Source of the DNA: an uncultured Kiritimatiellota bacterium
GTDB lineage: Bacteria > Verrucomicrobiota > Kiritimatiellia > RFP12 > UBA1067
Assembly (NCBI GenBank): GCA_934654805.1
Contig: CAKUGW010000094.1
Location: 1-12,593 of the forward strand
Direction of reading: 5' to 3'
Length of the DNA: 12,593 nucleotides
Shown here: positions 1 to 7,742 of the stretch, piece by piece
Position numbering within the stretch: the first letter of the stretch is position 1
Layout of the letters: each line of letters opens with the position of its first letter
The notes under the pieces: model-generated
The model's database searches: none
What the model was told of the DNA's origin: nothing
The model's input: only the letters and a program-made list of their open reading frames with translations
Program-made: the position numbers and the translations under genes

Positions 1-1311
1 GCCAACTTCTGGTCGGCCCTCCCGCAGGGGAACGCCAACACGGTCGACCTGGACGCCGCGACGGCGAGCCACCCGTTCACGGGGCTCGGGGTCTCGATCC
101 CGGAGTCCTCGTGCTACCTGCTCTCCCGCCTGCCGGCGGAGCGCCGCGCGGAGATCCTGCGCGCCATCTGGACGGCGGACGGCGCGGGGCTCTCCGTCGC
201 CCGTTTGCAAATTGGCTCGAGCGACTACTCCATGCGCGCCTACACCTACGACGACGTGGCGGGCGACACGGAACTGGGGCATTTCTCGATCGACCCCGAC
301 CGCCAGCATATCCTGCCGGTCGTGAAGGAGATCCAGAAGATCAGCTCGGACGTGACGTTCTTCGCGTCCCCGTGGTCGCCGCCGGCGTGGATGAAGGATA
401 ACGGCAACATCGCGGGCGGGCGCATGCTCGACGAGTGTTTTGGCACGTATGCCAACTATCTCGTGAAGTATGTGCAGGCGTATGGGAAGGAGGGCATTCG
501 GATTGCGGCGCTGACCGTGCAGAACGAGCCGAACTCGGATCAGTTCGGCATGTCGCCTACCTGTCTCTGGACGGGCGAGCAGGAGACGGACTTCATCGTC
601 AACCACCTCGCGCCCGCGCTGAAGGCGGCCGGACTGGAGACGAAGCCCTGGCTGTGGGACCACAACTTCGACGGGACAAACCGTGTCGCGCAGTCTTTGG
701 CGCGCGCGGGCGTCCTGGAGAGCGTCGGCGCGGTCGCGTGGCATCCGTATGCCGGCGAGCCCGAATGGATCCAGCCCCTCCGCGCGAAGTACCCGGACCT
801 GCCGATGGTCATGACGGAGATGGGGCCGCACGTGGACCGCTACGCCCGCGACCTGCTCTGGTGGGGCGGCCTGATGCTGCGCACGTTCAACAGCGGGTGC
901 GGCGGCTTCACGAGCTGGTGCATGGTCCTGGACGAGCACGGCCAGCCGAACATCTCGGGCGGCTTCCCGTGCGCGGGCTTCGTCGAGCTCAATTCCGTCA
1001 CGGGCGAGGCCGTGCCGAGCGAGCAGTTCAAGGCGTTCCGCCACGTCGGTCGCTTCGTGCGGCGCGGCTCGGACATCCTGAAGGGCTGCTGGAAGGTCGG
1101 CGACTCGGACTGGGCGCGGCGGAACGACCATCGCACGGTCTGCTCGGCGTTCCGCAGCCCGGACGGCTCGCACGTCGTCGTCATCGCCTGCAAGCCGGAT
1201 AAGAAGGGCGACCGGTTCTTGCCCGTGCAGGTGCAGGTCAAGCACAGGAACCGCTACCTGATCGTCCAGGCCCTGCCGGGTTCGCTCACCACGGTGACGA
1301 TTTCACGTTAA
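1..1311 (+). CDS. GH30 family glycosidase, 5'-truncated by window edge
   Basis: The frame is open from base 1 and gives 436 residues, so the true start and any signal peptide lie outside the window. It reads as a clan-A (beta/alpha)8 glycoside hydrolase of family GH30 (glucosylceramidase/beta-1,6-glucanase type). Visible hallmarks are FTGLGVSIPESS near residue 26, VARLQIGSSDYS near 66, and the SPWSPPAWMK loop near 123. The acid/base Glu is in LTVQNEPN (fragment residue 176, codon 526-528). The nucleophile Glu is in MVMTEMGPH (residue 273, codon 817-819). From about residue 347 a small beta-domain typical of GH30 follows, ending in LPGSLTTVTISR. Both catalytic carboxylates are present, so the enzyme should be active as a retaining beta-glycosidase. 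The substrate could be beta-glucan, beta-galactoside or beta-fucoside; the SPWSPPAWMK and NEP context favours subfamilies 1-3, which is an inference. It is the first visible gene of a four-gene + strand run. Confidence 0.93.
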   Translation, partial: ANFWSALPQGNANTVDLDAATASHPFTGLGVSIPESSCYLLSRLPAERRAEILRAIWTADGAGLSVARLQIGSSDYSMRAYTYDDVAGDTELGHFSIDPDRQHILPVVKEIQKISSDVTFFASPWSPPAWMKDNGNIAGGRMLDECFGTYANYLVKYVQAYGKEGIRIAALTVQNEPNSDQFGMSPTCLWTGEQETDFIVNHLAPALKAAGLETKPWLWDHNFDGTNRVAQSLARAGVLESVGAVAWHPYAGEPEWIQPLRAKYPDLPMVMTEMGPHVDRYARDLLWWGGLMLRTFNSGCGGFTSWCMVLDEHGQPNISGGFPCAGFVELNSVTGEAVPSEQFKAFRHVGRFVRRGSDILKGCWKVGDSDWARRNDHRTVCSAFRSPDGSHVVVIACKPDKKGDRFLPVQVQVKHRNRYLIVQALPGSLTTVTISR

Positions 1312-1369
1312 TGCACAGGAAACGCCTGTAACGATACGAATCAAGGCAAATCGCCAGAAAGGAAGCACC
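1312..1369 (+). other. Intergenic leader with small inverted repeat and Shine-Dalgarno
   Basis: This 58-base gap separates the GH30 gene from the next gene. It holds a perfect 5-bp inverted repeat, ACAGG at 1315-1319 and CCTGT at 1325-1329, with a 5-base loop. No T-run follows, so it is not a convincing intrinsic terminator; it may simply be an RNA hairpin between co-transcribed genes. AGAAAGGAAG at about 1356-1365 is a good ribosome-binding site for the ATG at 1370. I see no clear -10/-35 pair, which fits co-transcription with the GH30 gene. Confidence 0.4.
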
Positions 1370-4300
1370 ATGACAAAAGCAAGACGAATCATGCTCGTGT
1401 TCGCGACGGCGATACGGGCGGCTACGGCGGGCGAAGCGCCAGACTTCGCCGAGACGACGGTGATTGACGCGCCGGCCGGCGAAACCGCCACCGTCGGCGA
1501 CCTGATCGCCGGCGACCGCGCGAAAGTCTACAAAACGGGCGCGGGCACGCTCGCCGTCGAGGCGAACCGCCACGTGCGGACGACGGATGGGCGTTTCACC
1601 GTGCTTGAAGGCGCCGTCGCCGTCACGCCTGGCGCGTCGGCCGACTTCACGGAGCCGCCCGCCGCATGTCAGAAGGCCGCGTTCTGGGTGAACGAGACGA
1701 GCGTCGTCACGACGAACGGCGTGGCCGCCGCCGAAGGGGGCCCCGCCTATGCCGCGCGCTGGTGCGACGTGCGCGAGACGGATCGCGCCTCGCCGACGCG
1801 GCTCTACGCCGTGCCGAAGTGGTTCGGCAACGCGAAATACCCCGCCGGCTTGAACGGTATCGACCCCGTCAAGTCGACGTTCGACGGACATGCGGGCGTC
1901 TATTTCGGCGGGGCTTCGAGCGGACAGTACATGGGCTGGAAGCGGGCCGGCCAAACGGCGACGCTCTCGGACATCCACCACCTCTTCATCGTCCACGCCG
2001 TCACGAACTGCGTCGGGCATCCCGTCGGATGGGAGACGGGCAGTCGGAACGGGCCGTTCCTCAACACGCTTGGGGCGGTGACGCGGGCCTTCGTCCCGAA
2101 CAGCCCAGACCCGATGCTCGTCAACCGCGGCGACGTGTGCGCTCCGCAGATGAGCGCGCGTTTCTTCCTCGACGGCGAGCAGATTGATCCGCGCACGACG
2201 CCGTCGCGGGCAGGCTGGCAGCTCTTCGCGTGCGACTACATGGAAATCCTGCCGGGCGCGGACAACTTCTTCCGCAGCGGCTTCACCGAGACGCTGAAAG
2301 GCGCGCAGGGCGGCGACTGGCTCGGCGAAGTGCTCGTCTTCACGAACCGGCTGCAGGAGACGGAACGTGCCGCCGTGGAACGCTACCTGCTCGCGAAGTG
2401 GAACCTTCCGCAGCTGAAGGGACCGGTGCCGCGCGTGAAGGGGACGGAATTTGCGCTTGCCGCCGGAACGGACGTAATGGTGGATGGCGCGGCGGAGACG
2501 GTGACGCCGCCCCTCTCCTTCGCGGGTGCGGGCGACGTGACGAAGAAGGGCGCGGGCGTCCTCGCCCTTGGCCCGACGGACGGCCTCGCCTTCACGGGCG
2601 ACTTCGCCTGGGAGGGCGGCGCGCTGCGTCTCCAGGGCGGGCGTCTTCCCGCCCTCGCCGTCGCGGGCGGCGAGACCTATGCCTTTACGAGCCACATGGG
2701 GTCGGAGAAGCCGAGTGCGGCGGGCGACGCCGCTTCGGGCCTCACCTGCGAGAAATCGACGGGCGGCACGGACAACATTGTCGCGACGACTGGGAACGGC
2801 TGGCTGCGCGTCCACACGGTGAAGCCCGGCGTACGGTGGCTGAAAGTCGGCATTGCGGACGCCCAGCGCGGCGCCGTCCTCCAGCTGGAGGGGCGCGTCC
2901 GCGCGACAGCCGCGCCGACGGGCGGCGCCGTGGAGGCCGTTTTCCCGAACCCCGACGTCGAACAGCCGTTCACGGTCGCAGACGCGAACTTTGACACGAC
3001 GGTCATTCCCCGCGGCACCACGCTCAACGGCTGGACGGCGCACGAGGGCAGCCCGCAGTTCATCTGCACGCAGGCGCCGCAGACGCAGAAGTGGACGTGG
3101 CGGCACTGGTTCCAGGATGGCGATCCCGCGCCGCGCGGCGGCACGAACCTTCTCCTCCTGGCGCAGAGAGCGGTCGTCTCCACGAAGATTTCCGTGCCGA
3201 CGGGCGGCGTCTACGAACTGAGCTTTGACGCGAAAAGCCGCTACGGCTACGCGAACAGGGGAATCGAAAATGGCTATCCCTATTCCAACATGCAGCCGCA
3301 GGTCAAGATCAGGCTCGGACGCACGTGGGACGCGGCGTCTGACGTGGCGACGCTGCCGGTCGGCTGCCGCCTGTTCAACCGCTTCCGTTTCCGCGTGGCG
3401 GTGGCCGAGGCCGGCGACTGGGTGCTGGGCTTCAAGCCGACCGACAGCGGGCGCGACGCCAGCGTGTTCCTTGACAACTTCCGCATGGTGCGCATCGCCG
3501 AGCCGGCGGAGGAAACGTGCGCGATCCCGAACGGGTGCTTCGACGACCTCGTGCGCCCGGCGGAAGCCTACATCCACGCGCGCTACAGCACGCTGAACAT
3601 TCCGAAGAATTGGACGCTCTCCGTCCAGCCGGGTTCCGCGTATGCGGACGTCGTCACGAACGGCGTCATCGGCGCGATCACCAGCGGAACGGCCATCAAT
3701 GAGGGTTACGACACACTGCATCCCTTCCCGTTCGCCGAGGCGACGTGCGGTGCGGCGGCGCTTGGCTTTACCGCGAAGGGCGGCGTCGCCGCAACCACCT
3801 TCAAGGTCCCGGCTGGAACGTGGCGTCTGCGCGGACTCGTCCAGCGTCTCGCCTCGTTCATGGACATGTCGCCTGCCAACCCTCTGGCGAACATGACGGG
3901 CGAGGCCCCCGCATTCCGCGCCACGCTCACCCGGGCGGACGGCTCGACGGTCGTGCTGGGCGAAGTCACGGCAGGGACGCAGCGCCTCGTGTCGGCGCTC
4001 TGGCCCGAATCCTTCACCGTGGCGGCGGACGATGGCGAGGAAGTCACGCTGACGCTGGCGCAGACGAAGGCGATGGCCATGGGGATCCTCGACGAACTCG
4101 CGCTCGTGCGCGACGAGACGGCCGACTTCGGCAACCTGATCGCCGAACCGGGCTTCGAGACGATGACGCGCTGGACGGCGTACGCCGTGCCCGACATGCC
4201 CCCCACGCAGTACTACGCCGCGCAGAATGAGCCCTACGCGAACGGACTCCAGAACCACTGGGGCTACAGCGCCTACGAGGGGGCGCGCCGCCTGCGTCTC

Positions 4301-4861
4301 AACAACCGGATGGGCGTCCGGCAGGACATCACGGTTCCTCAGGCGGGACGCTATCGCTTCACGATGCACGTGCGCGCCCGCGCCGATTCGGACTTCTACG
4401 CGAACAACCCCGTCCGCGTCTGGCTCGCGAAGGGCGGCGTCACGAACGTGCTGGCGACGACGCCCACGCTCTACACGCGGCAGTGGATGGAGGTCTCCTA
4501 TCTCGTGGACGTCGCGGAAGCGGGCGACTGGCGCCTCGGCATCGAGGGCCGCGGCTGGCTGAACGACGGCGACACGCCGTATCCGGCCGACCTCGACGCG
4601 CAGATCGACTCTGTTTCGCTCGTGCGCGACCGCGACGAGCGGGACGAGGCGCCGTCGCTGCCGCGCGACCTGCGGATTGACGTCGCAAAGGGCGCGACGC
4701 TGCTCCTGGACTATCCGGGCGTCGTGCGCGTGAGGAGGGTCGTCTACGACGGCAAGTCCTACCGGGGGACCGTCAACGCGAAGACGTGTCCCGACTTCGT
4801 GACGGGGCCGGGCACGCTGGAGGCGGTGTCCGACAGCGGGGCGCTCCTCATTGTCCGTTGA
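1370..4861 (+). CDS. Secreted modular protein: autotransporter-type repeats, LamG-like domain, three beta-sandwich modules
   Basis: This is a 1163-residue exported protein without a recognisable catalytic domain. Start: ATG 1370 follows a GGAAG ribosome-binding site. The N-terminus (KARR, a short hydrophobic run, ATA/GEA near residue 20) resembles a rather weak signal peptide. Modules in order: an autotransporter-associated-type repeat around YKTGAGTLAV (residues 54-83); a LamG/concanavalin-like domain (about 100-346) closing with WLGEVLVFTNRLQETERAAV and YLLAKWNL, a signature common in Kiritimatiellota and Verrucomicrobiota; a second repeat around TKKGAGVLALG (388-424); three beta-sandwich modules (534-709, 717-915, 920-1087), each starting near an Asn/Phe-rich strand and closing with a form of hDxhxhVRx; and a C-terminal module (1098-1163) with YRGTVNAKTCPDFVTGPGTL. 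No autotransporter barrel or LPXTG/PEP-CTERM tail is visible. A role in binding glycan or displaying it at the surface is inferred. Two promoters flank it loosely: none clear upstream, one clear just after its stop. Confidence 0.9.
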   Translation: MTKARRIMLVFATAIRAATAGEAPDFAETTVIDAPAGETATVGDLIAGDRAKVYKTGAGTLAVEANRHVRTTDGRFTVLEGAVAVTPGASADFTEPPAACQKAAFWVNETSVVTTNGVAAAEGGPAYAARWCDVRETDRASPTRLYAVPKWFGNAKYPAGLNGIDPVKSTFDGHAGVYFGGASSGQYMGWKRAGQTATLSDIHHLFIVHAVTNCVGHPVGWETGSRNGPFLNTLGAVTRAFVPNSPDPMLVNRGDVCAPQMSARFFLDGEQIDPRTTPSRAGWQLFACDYMEILPGADNFFRSGFTETLKGAQGGDWLGEVLVFTNRLQETERAAVERYLLAKWNLPQLKGPVPRVKGTEFALAAGTDVMVDGAAETVTPPLSFAGAGDVTKKGAGVLALGPTDGLAFTGDFAWEGGALRLQGGRLPALAVAGGETYAFTSHMGSEKPSAAGDAASGLTCEKSTGGTDNIVATTGNGWLRVHTVKPGVRWLKVGIADAQRGAVLQLEGRVRATAAPTGGAVEAVFPNPDVEQPFTVADANFDTTVIPRGTTLNGWTAHEGSPQFICTQAPQTQKWTWRHWFQDGDPAPRGGTNLLLLAQRAVVSTKISVPTGGVYELSFDAKSRYGYANRGIENGYPYSNMQPQVKIRLGRTWDAASDVATLPVGCRLFNRFRFRVAVAEAGDWVLGFKPTDSGRDASVFLDNFRMVRIAEPAEETCAIPNGCFDDLVRPAEAYIHARYSTLNIPKNWTLSVQPGSAYADVVTNGVIGAITSGTAINEGYDTLHPFPFAEATCGAAALGFTAKGGVAATTFKVPAGTWRLRGLVQRLASFMDMSPANPLANMTGEAPAFRATLTRADGSTVVLGEVTAGTQRLVSALWPESFTVAADDGEEVTLTLAQTKAMAMGILDELALVRDETADFGNLIAEPGFETMTRWTAYAVPDMPPTQYYAAQNEPYANGLQNHWGYSAYEGARRLRLNNRMGVRQDITVPQAGRYRFTMHVRARADSDFYANNPVRVWLAKGGVTNVLATTPTLYTRQWMEVSYLVDVAEAGDWRLGIEGRGWLNDGDTPYPADLDAQIDSVSLVRDRDERDEAPSLPRDLRIDVAKGATLLLDYPGVVRVRRVVYDGKSYRGTVNAKTCPDFVTGPGTLEAVSDSGALLIVR
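2969..4630 (+). repeat. Three tandem carbohydrate-binding-like beta-sandwich modules (protein level)
   Basis: Within the 1370-4861 protein, three modules of about 176, 199 and 168 residues share a layout but are diverged in DNA. Each begins near a Phe-Asp/Glu strand (DANFDTTV, NGCFDDLV, EPGFETMT). Each then has a VP-x-G-x-(Y/W) strand (ISVPTGGVYELSF, FKVPAGTWRLRGL, ITVPQAGRYRFTM). The first and third carry a VAEAGDW strand (VAVAEAGDWVLGF and VDVAEAGDWRLGI). All end in a related strand: LDNFRMVRI, LDELALVRD, IDSVSLVRD. This pattern is that of galactose-binding-like jelly rolls; the family assignment is inferred. Confidence 0.65.
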
Positions 4862-4879
4862 CAGGGATTTTGGTATCCT
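4851..4879 (+). promoter_or_regulatory. Promoter with extended -10 for the beta-helix gene; predicted leaderless
   Basis: TATCCT at 4874-4879 is preceded by TGG, giving an extended -10 (TGnTATCCT), within TTTTGGTATCCT. At exactly 17 bases upstream lies TTGTCC (4851-4856), which matches four of six positions of the TTGACA consensus. With the usual count, +1 falls on 4886, the A of the ATG, so the transcript should have no leader. No Shine-Dalgarno sequence precedes either possible start (4886 or 4892), which agrees. The element overlaps the end of the upstream gene. Confidence 0.6.
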
Positions 4880-4885
4880 ACGGTC

Positions 4886-7654
4886 ATGAGCATGAAGCGA
4901 ATTGAGACGGTTTTGGCGGCGGCCTTCGCCGTCGGAGCCTCCTTGGCGGCAGACGTGTCGATCCGACCCGGTCTGGACGTCCGTTGCGATGCGGCATTCC
5001 GGGCGCAGCCGCTGGGCGAGACGATGATTCTCGTCAAGAACCGCGAGTATCTGCTGCGCTACGACCGTGAAGACGGGGCAATGGCTGGCGCGTTCCGCTT
5101 CTGGGTGTGGCTCGACGGCGGATGGCAGCCGAGCGCCGGCGTCACGGCGAACGTCGAGACGGGGCGCCTCTACCGCCTCTCAGCACACTGGGACGGCCGC
5201 ATGGTTGCGCTGGACGTCGAGGGAATCGGAAAGGCTGAGTGTCGGAGTCGCGGACGGTGCGCGGCGAATCCGTCCGCGCGTCTCGTGCGCGGCACGCCGT
5301 CGATCGTGGACGTCACGAACATCTCGATTCGGATTGCGCCGCAGGTCGTAGTCGAGCTCGGGGACTTCCGCACGCGCGAGCTGCTGCCGCGCATGGGCCG
5401 ACCGGCAACGCTGTGCGGCATCCTGAGCAACATCGGCGAGGCGGTCGGCCCCTGCACGGTCACGGCCATGGCGCGCGGCGGCGCGAAGGTCGTGCCGGGG
5501 GCAATCGCGCTTCCGGAATTGTCGGCGGGAAACGCGACGTCGTTGACTTGGACGGTCGATGCCGATGCGGGCGGCTTCGCGACAGTCGATTTCTCCGTGG
5601 AGTCGTTGGGGTCGGCGAAAAACGCCGCCCCGCTCTGCCGCGTGTCCAAGCGCATCGCCTTCATGCCGGCGCGCGAGCCGGCCCTGACGGCGAAGGACTG
5701 GACGCCGCCGATCCGCGAGACGCGCGCGTTCTACGTCGATGCGGACGCGGGCGACGACGCAGGCGACGGCCTGACGCCGCAGACGGCGTGGCGCACGTTT
5801 GCGAATGTGAAAGGCCGCGTCCTGGGGCCGGGCGAACGGCTGCTCCTGAAGCGCGGGTGCGTCTTCCGCGACGAGCTCGAAGTCGCGGCGGCGGGCTCGG
5901 CGGACAACTGGGCCGAGATCGGGACGTACGGCGAGGGCGGGCGTCCGCAGATCCGGCGGACGCGCCACCTCCGCGAGCGGTGCGTCCATGTTCCGCGCGC
6001 GTCGCATCTCGCCGTGCGCGACCTCATCGTCTGCAACGCGGGCAGCGGAATTTCGGTCGTCGGCGGGGCGCCGGCGCGTGGACACGTCCTCGTCGAGCGC
6101 TGTCTCGCGCACCACATCGAGGGAAAGTACCGCGCAAATGCGCACGGCATCCCCGAATGGCGGGACGTCCGGACGGCGAACTGCGCGGAGGGGCTGGCCG
6201 TCCTCAACGCCCATGACGTCGTGCTGCGCGACTGCGAGGCGTACCAGTGTACGAGCGGGTTCTACGTCAACGGCACGGACACGTTCGTGAACCGCGTGTT
6301 CTGCCACGACAACTACGCCCCCAACACCTCGCCGCATCCGTACGACGTCGCCAGCCGGTCGTGGCTGACGGACTCCGTCTTCGACGCATCCGGCTTTCAG
6401 GCCTCCGCCGGCACGATGGGGCTCATGCTCGCCCACAACAATGGCCTTGTCATTCGCGGCTGCCACTTCCTGAACCAGCCAGACACCGGCTCCCCTGATC
6501 AGGGCGGCGTCGATTTCGAGGCCTGGGAGGAGAACTGTCTCATCGACCGCTGCACGTTCCGGAACAACGCGGGCGCGGCGATCGAGATCCTCGGTTTGCA
6601 CCGTCCGCAGGCGCGCAATGTGGAGATCCGGGGCTGCCGGTTCGACCGCAACAACTGGGCGCACAAGAACGGACCGGCCGAAATCGCCGTCCATGGACGA
6701 CCTAATACGTCTGCCGATGTCGCCTGCTCGAGCGGACGCATCGCCGGCAACGGCTACGTGCTTCTGCCCGGCGTGTCGTTCTACGCGAACGAGACGCGCG
6801 CGACAAACGACTGGGTCCTTGCGGACAACCGCGCGTTCGACTTCGCGGAAGACCTCGACGCGGCGTTTCCCTACCCGGAGCCGCCGGCGGTGACGGCGTG
6901 CGGCGAGGTGTGGACGGACGAGCCGACGGCGGCTCTTTCGGCGACGGTCGATGATCCGAAGTCCGTCGTGCGGTGGGAGGCGGTCGAGGGGCCGCCCGGC
7001 GTCGTCTTCGCGGATGCCGCCGTCGCGCGCACACGGGCGACGTTCCCCGGCGAGGGCGACTGGCGCCTGAACGTGACGGCGGACAACGGGATGCTTTGGC
7101 GCGCGGCGCGGACGGCGGTGCACGTCTTGCCGCCGGGCGCGCGCACCTTCGGCGCGTGGGACTTCGCGCGCAATCTCGACGCGCAGGGCTGGACGGCCGA
7201 GGCGACGGGCACGGCCTACGAGTTTCTGCCCGCGAAAGACCCGTTCTGGAGTACGGAGTCCTTCCCCGTGGCGCACGTCTGCGGCGACTACTACGTCATT
7301 GCCGTGAGGGGGAGCGCCGAGGCCGCGCTCGTCTCGCCGCGCGACCGGCACCTGGGCGTGACGTTCAGCGCGGCACGCGCGAACGCCCTGCGCATTCGGA
7401 TGCAGAACCGCACCGCGTCGCGGCGCATGCGCGTCTGGTGGCAGACGGCGCGGCAGCCGACGTGGGACATTGCGCGGAGCGTCGCCTTCGACGTCGTGCC
7501 CATGGATGGCGACGACCGCGTCTACGCCGTGCCGATGCCGGCGGTCGGCGGCGTGAAGCAGCTGAAGGTCGCGTTCGCGGACGGCGAACCGGTCACTGGC
7601 ACGGTACGCCTCGACTACATCTGGGCAGGGCGTCTCCCCTTGTCTGGAGGTTGA
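4886..7654 (+). CDS. Secreted right-handed beta-helix protein, putative polysaccharide lyase/hydrolase
   Basis: This 922-residue protein has a clear signal peptide (MSMKRIETVL, an Ala-rich core, SLA/AD near residue 21). Regions in order: a concanavalin-like part (about 65-150, FRFWVWLDGGW to VRGTPSIVDV); an Ig/CARDB-like domain (about 155-258); a pectate-lyase-like right-handed beta-helix (about 281-660) opening with FYVDADAGDDAGDGLTPQTA, PGERLLLKRG and then many helix rungs; an Ig-like domain (about 665-748); and a C-terminal galactose-binding-like module (about 753-915) ending VRLDYIWAG. Helix rungs show a Cys ladder (LRDC, IRGC, IDRC, IRGC). Such helices occur in polysaccharide lyases and some hydrolases (for example GH141, GH28), but I cannot place the active site, so substrate and chemistry are open. 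The start at 4886 is chosen from the promoter position; 4892 would remove only two residues. The next gene follows after 88 bases. Confidence 0.9.
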   Translation: MSMKRIETVLAAAFAVGASLAADVSIRPGLDVRCDAAFRAQPLGETMILVKNREYLLRYDREDGAMAGAFRFWVWLDGGWQPSAGVTANVETGRLYRLSAHWDGRMVALDVEGIGKAECRSRGRCAANPSARLVRGTPSIVDVTNISIRIAPQVVVELGDFRTRELLPRMGRPATLCGILSNIGEAVGPCTVTAMARGGAKVVPGAIALPELSAGNATSLTWTVDADAGGFATVDFSVESLGSAKNAAPLCRVSKRIAFMPAREPALTAKDWTPPIRETRAFYVDADAGDDAGDGLTPQTAWRTFANVKGRVLGPGERLLLKRGCVFRDELEVAAAGSADNWAEIGTYGEGGRPQIRRTRHLRERCVHVPRASHLAVRDLIVCNAGSGISVVGGAPARGHVLVERCLAHHIEGKYRANAHGIPEWRDVRTANCAEGLAVLNAHDVVLRDCEAYQCTSGFYVNGTDTFVNRVFCHDNYAPNTSPHPYDVASRSWLTDSVFDASGFQASAGTMGLMLAHNNGLVIRGCHFLNQPDTGSPDQGGVDFEAWEENCLIDRCTFRNNAGAAIEILGLHRPQARNVEIRGCRFDRNNWAHKNGPAEIAVHGRPNTSADVACSSGRIAGNGYVLLPGVSFYANETRATNDWVLADNRAFDFAEDLDAAFPYPEPPAVTACGEVWTDEPTAALSATVDDPKSVVRWEAVEGPPGVVFADAAVARTRATFPGEGDWRLNVTADNGMLWRAARTAVHVLPPGARTFGAWDFARNLDAQGWTAEATGTAYEFLPAKDPFWSTESFPVAHVCGDYYVIAVRGSAEAALVSPRDRHLGVTFSAARANALRIRMQNRTASRRMRVWWQTARQPTWDIARSVAFDVVPMDGDDRVYAVPMPAVGGVKQLKVAFADGEPVTGTVRLDYIWAGRLPLSGG

Positions 7655-7656
7655 AC

Positions 7657-7678
7657 CGGGAGACTTAGACGACTCCCG
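7657..7678 (+). terminator. Inverted repeat just after the beta-helix gene, weak terminator candidate
   Basis: CGGGAG (7657-7662) and CTCCCG (7673-7678) form a perfect 6-bp stem with a 10-base loop, starting two bases after the TGA at 7652-7654. No T-tract follows (AACACC), so intrinsic termination is doubtful. It could stabilise the 3' end of the upstream message or partly attenuate read-through into the next gene. Confidence 0.3.
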
Positions 7679-7742
7679 AACACCTATACAACTGTTGAGC
7701 CTTATTCGATTAGACAAGACCCCATTGACGAAGGAAGGAGCG
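7679..7742 (+). promoter_or_regulatory. Leader of the sialidase/GH43 gene, possible weak promoter and strong RBS
   Basis: This gap is AT-richer than its surroundings. TATACA at 7685-7690 could be a -10 element, but it lacks the TGn seen at the other promoters of this window and has no good -35 at 16-18 bases. AAGGAAGGAG at 7731-7740 is a strong purine-rich ribosome-binding site. It decides that translation begins at 7743 or 7749 and not at the in-frame TTG at 7695. Confidence 0.35.

Noticed and set aside
1286..4369. 1027-codon open frame on the - strand
   Set aside because: It lies wholly antisense to a gene with signal peptide, RBS and recognisable domains. Its translation is Arg/His/Ala-rich with no motifs, the usual shadow of G/C-ending codons.
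4858..4863. Perfect TTGACA as -35 box
   Set aside because: It is only 10 bases from TATCCT, too short for sigma70 spacing; TTGTCC at 4851 is at 17 bases and is preferred.
7695..7742. TTG at 7695 as start of the fusion enzyme
   Set aside because: It has no ribosome-binding site, while AAGGAAGGAG sits directly before ATG 7743/7749. Extension would also bury the signal peptide further inside.
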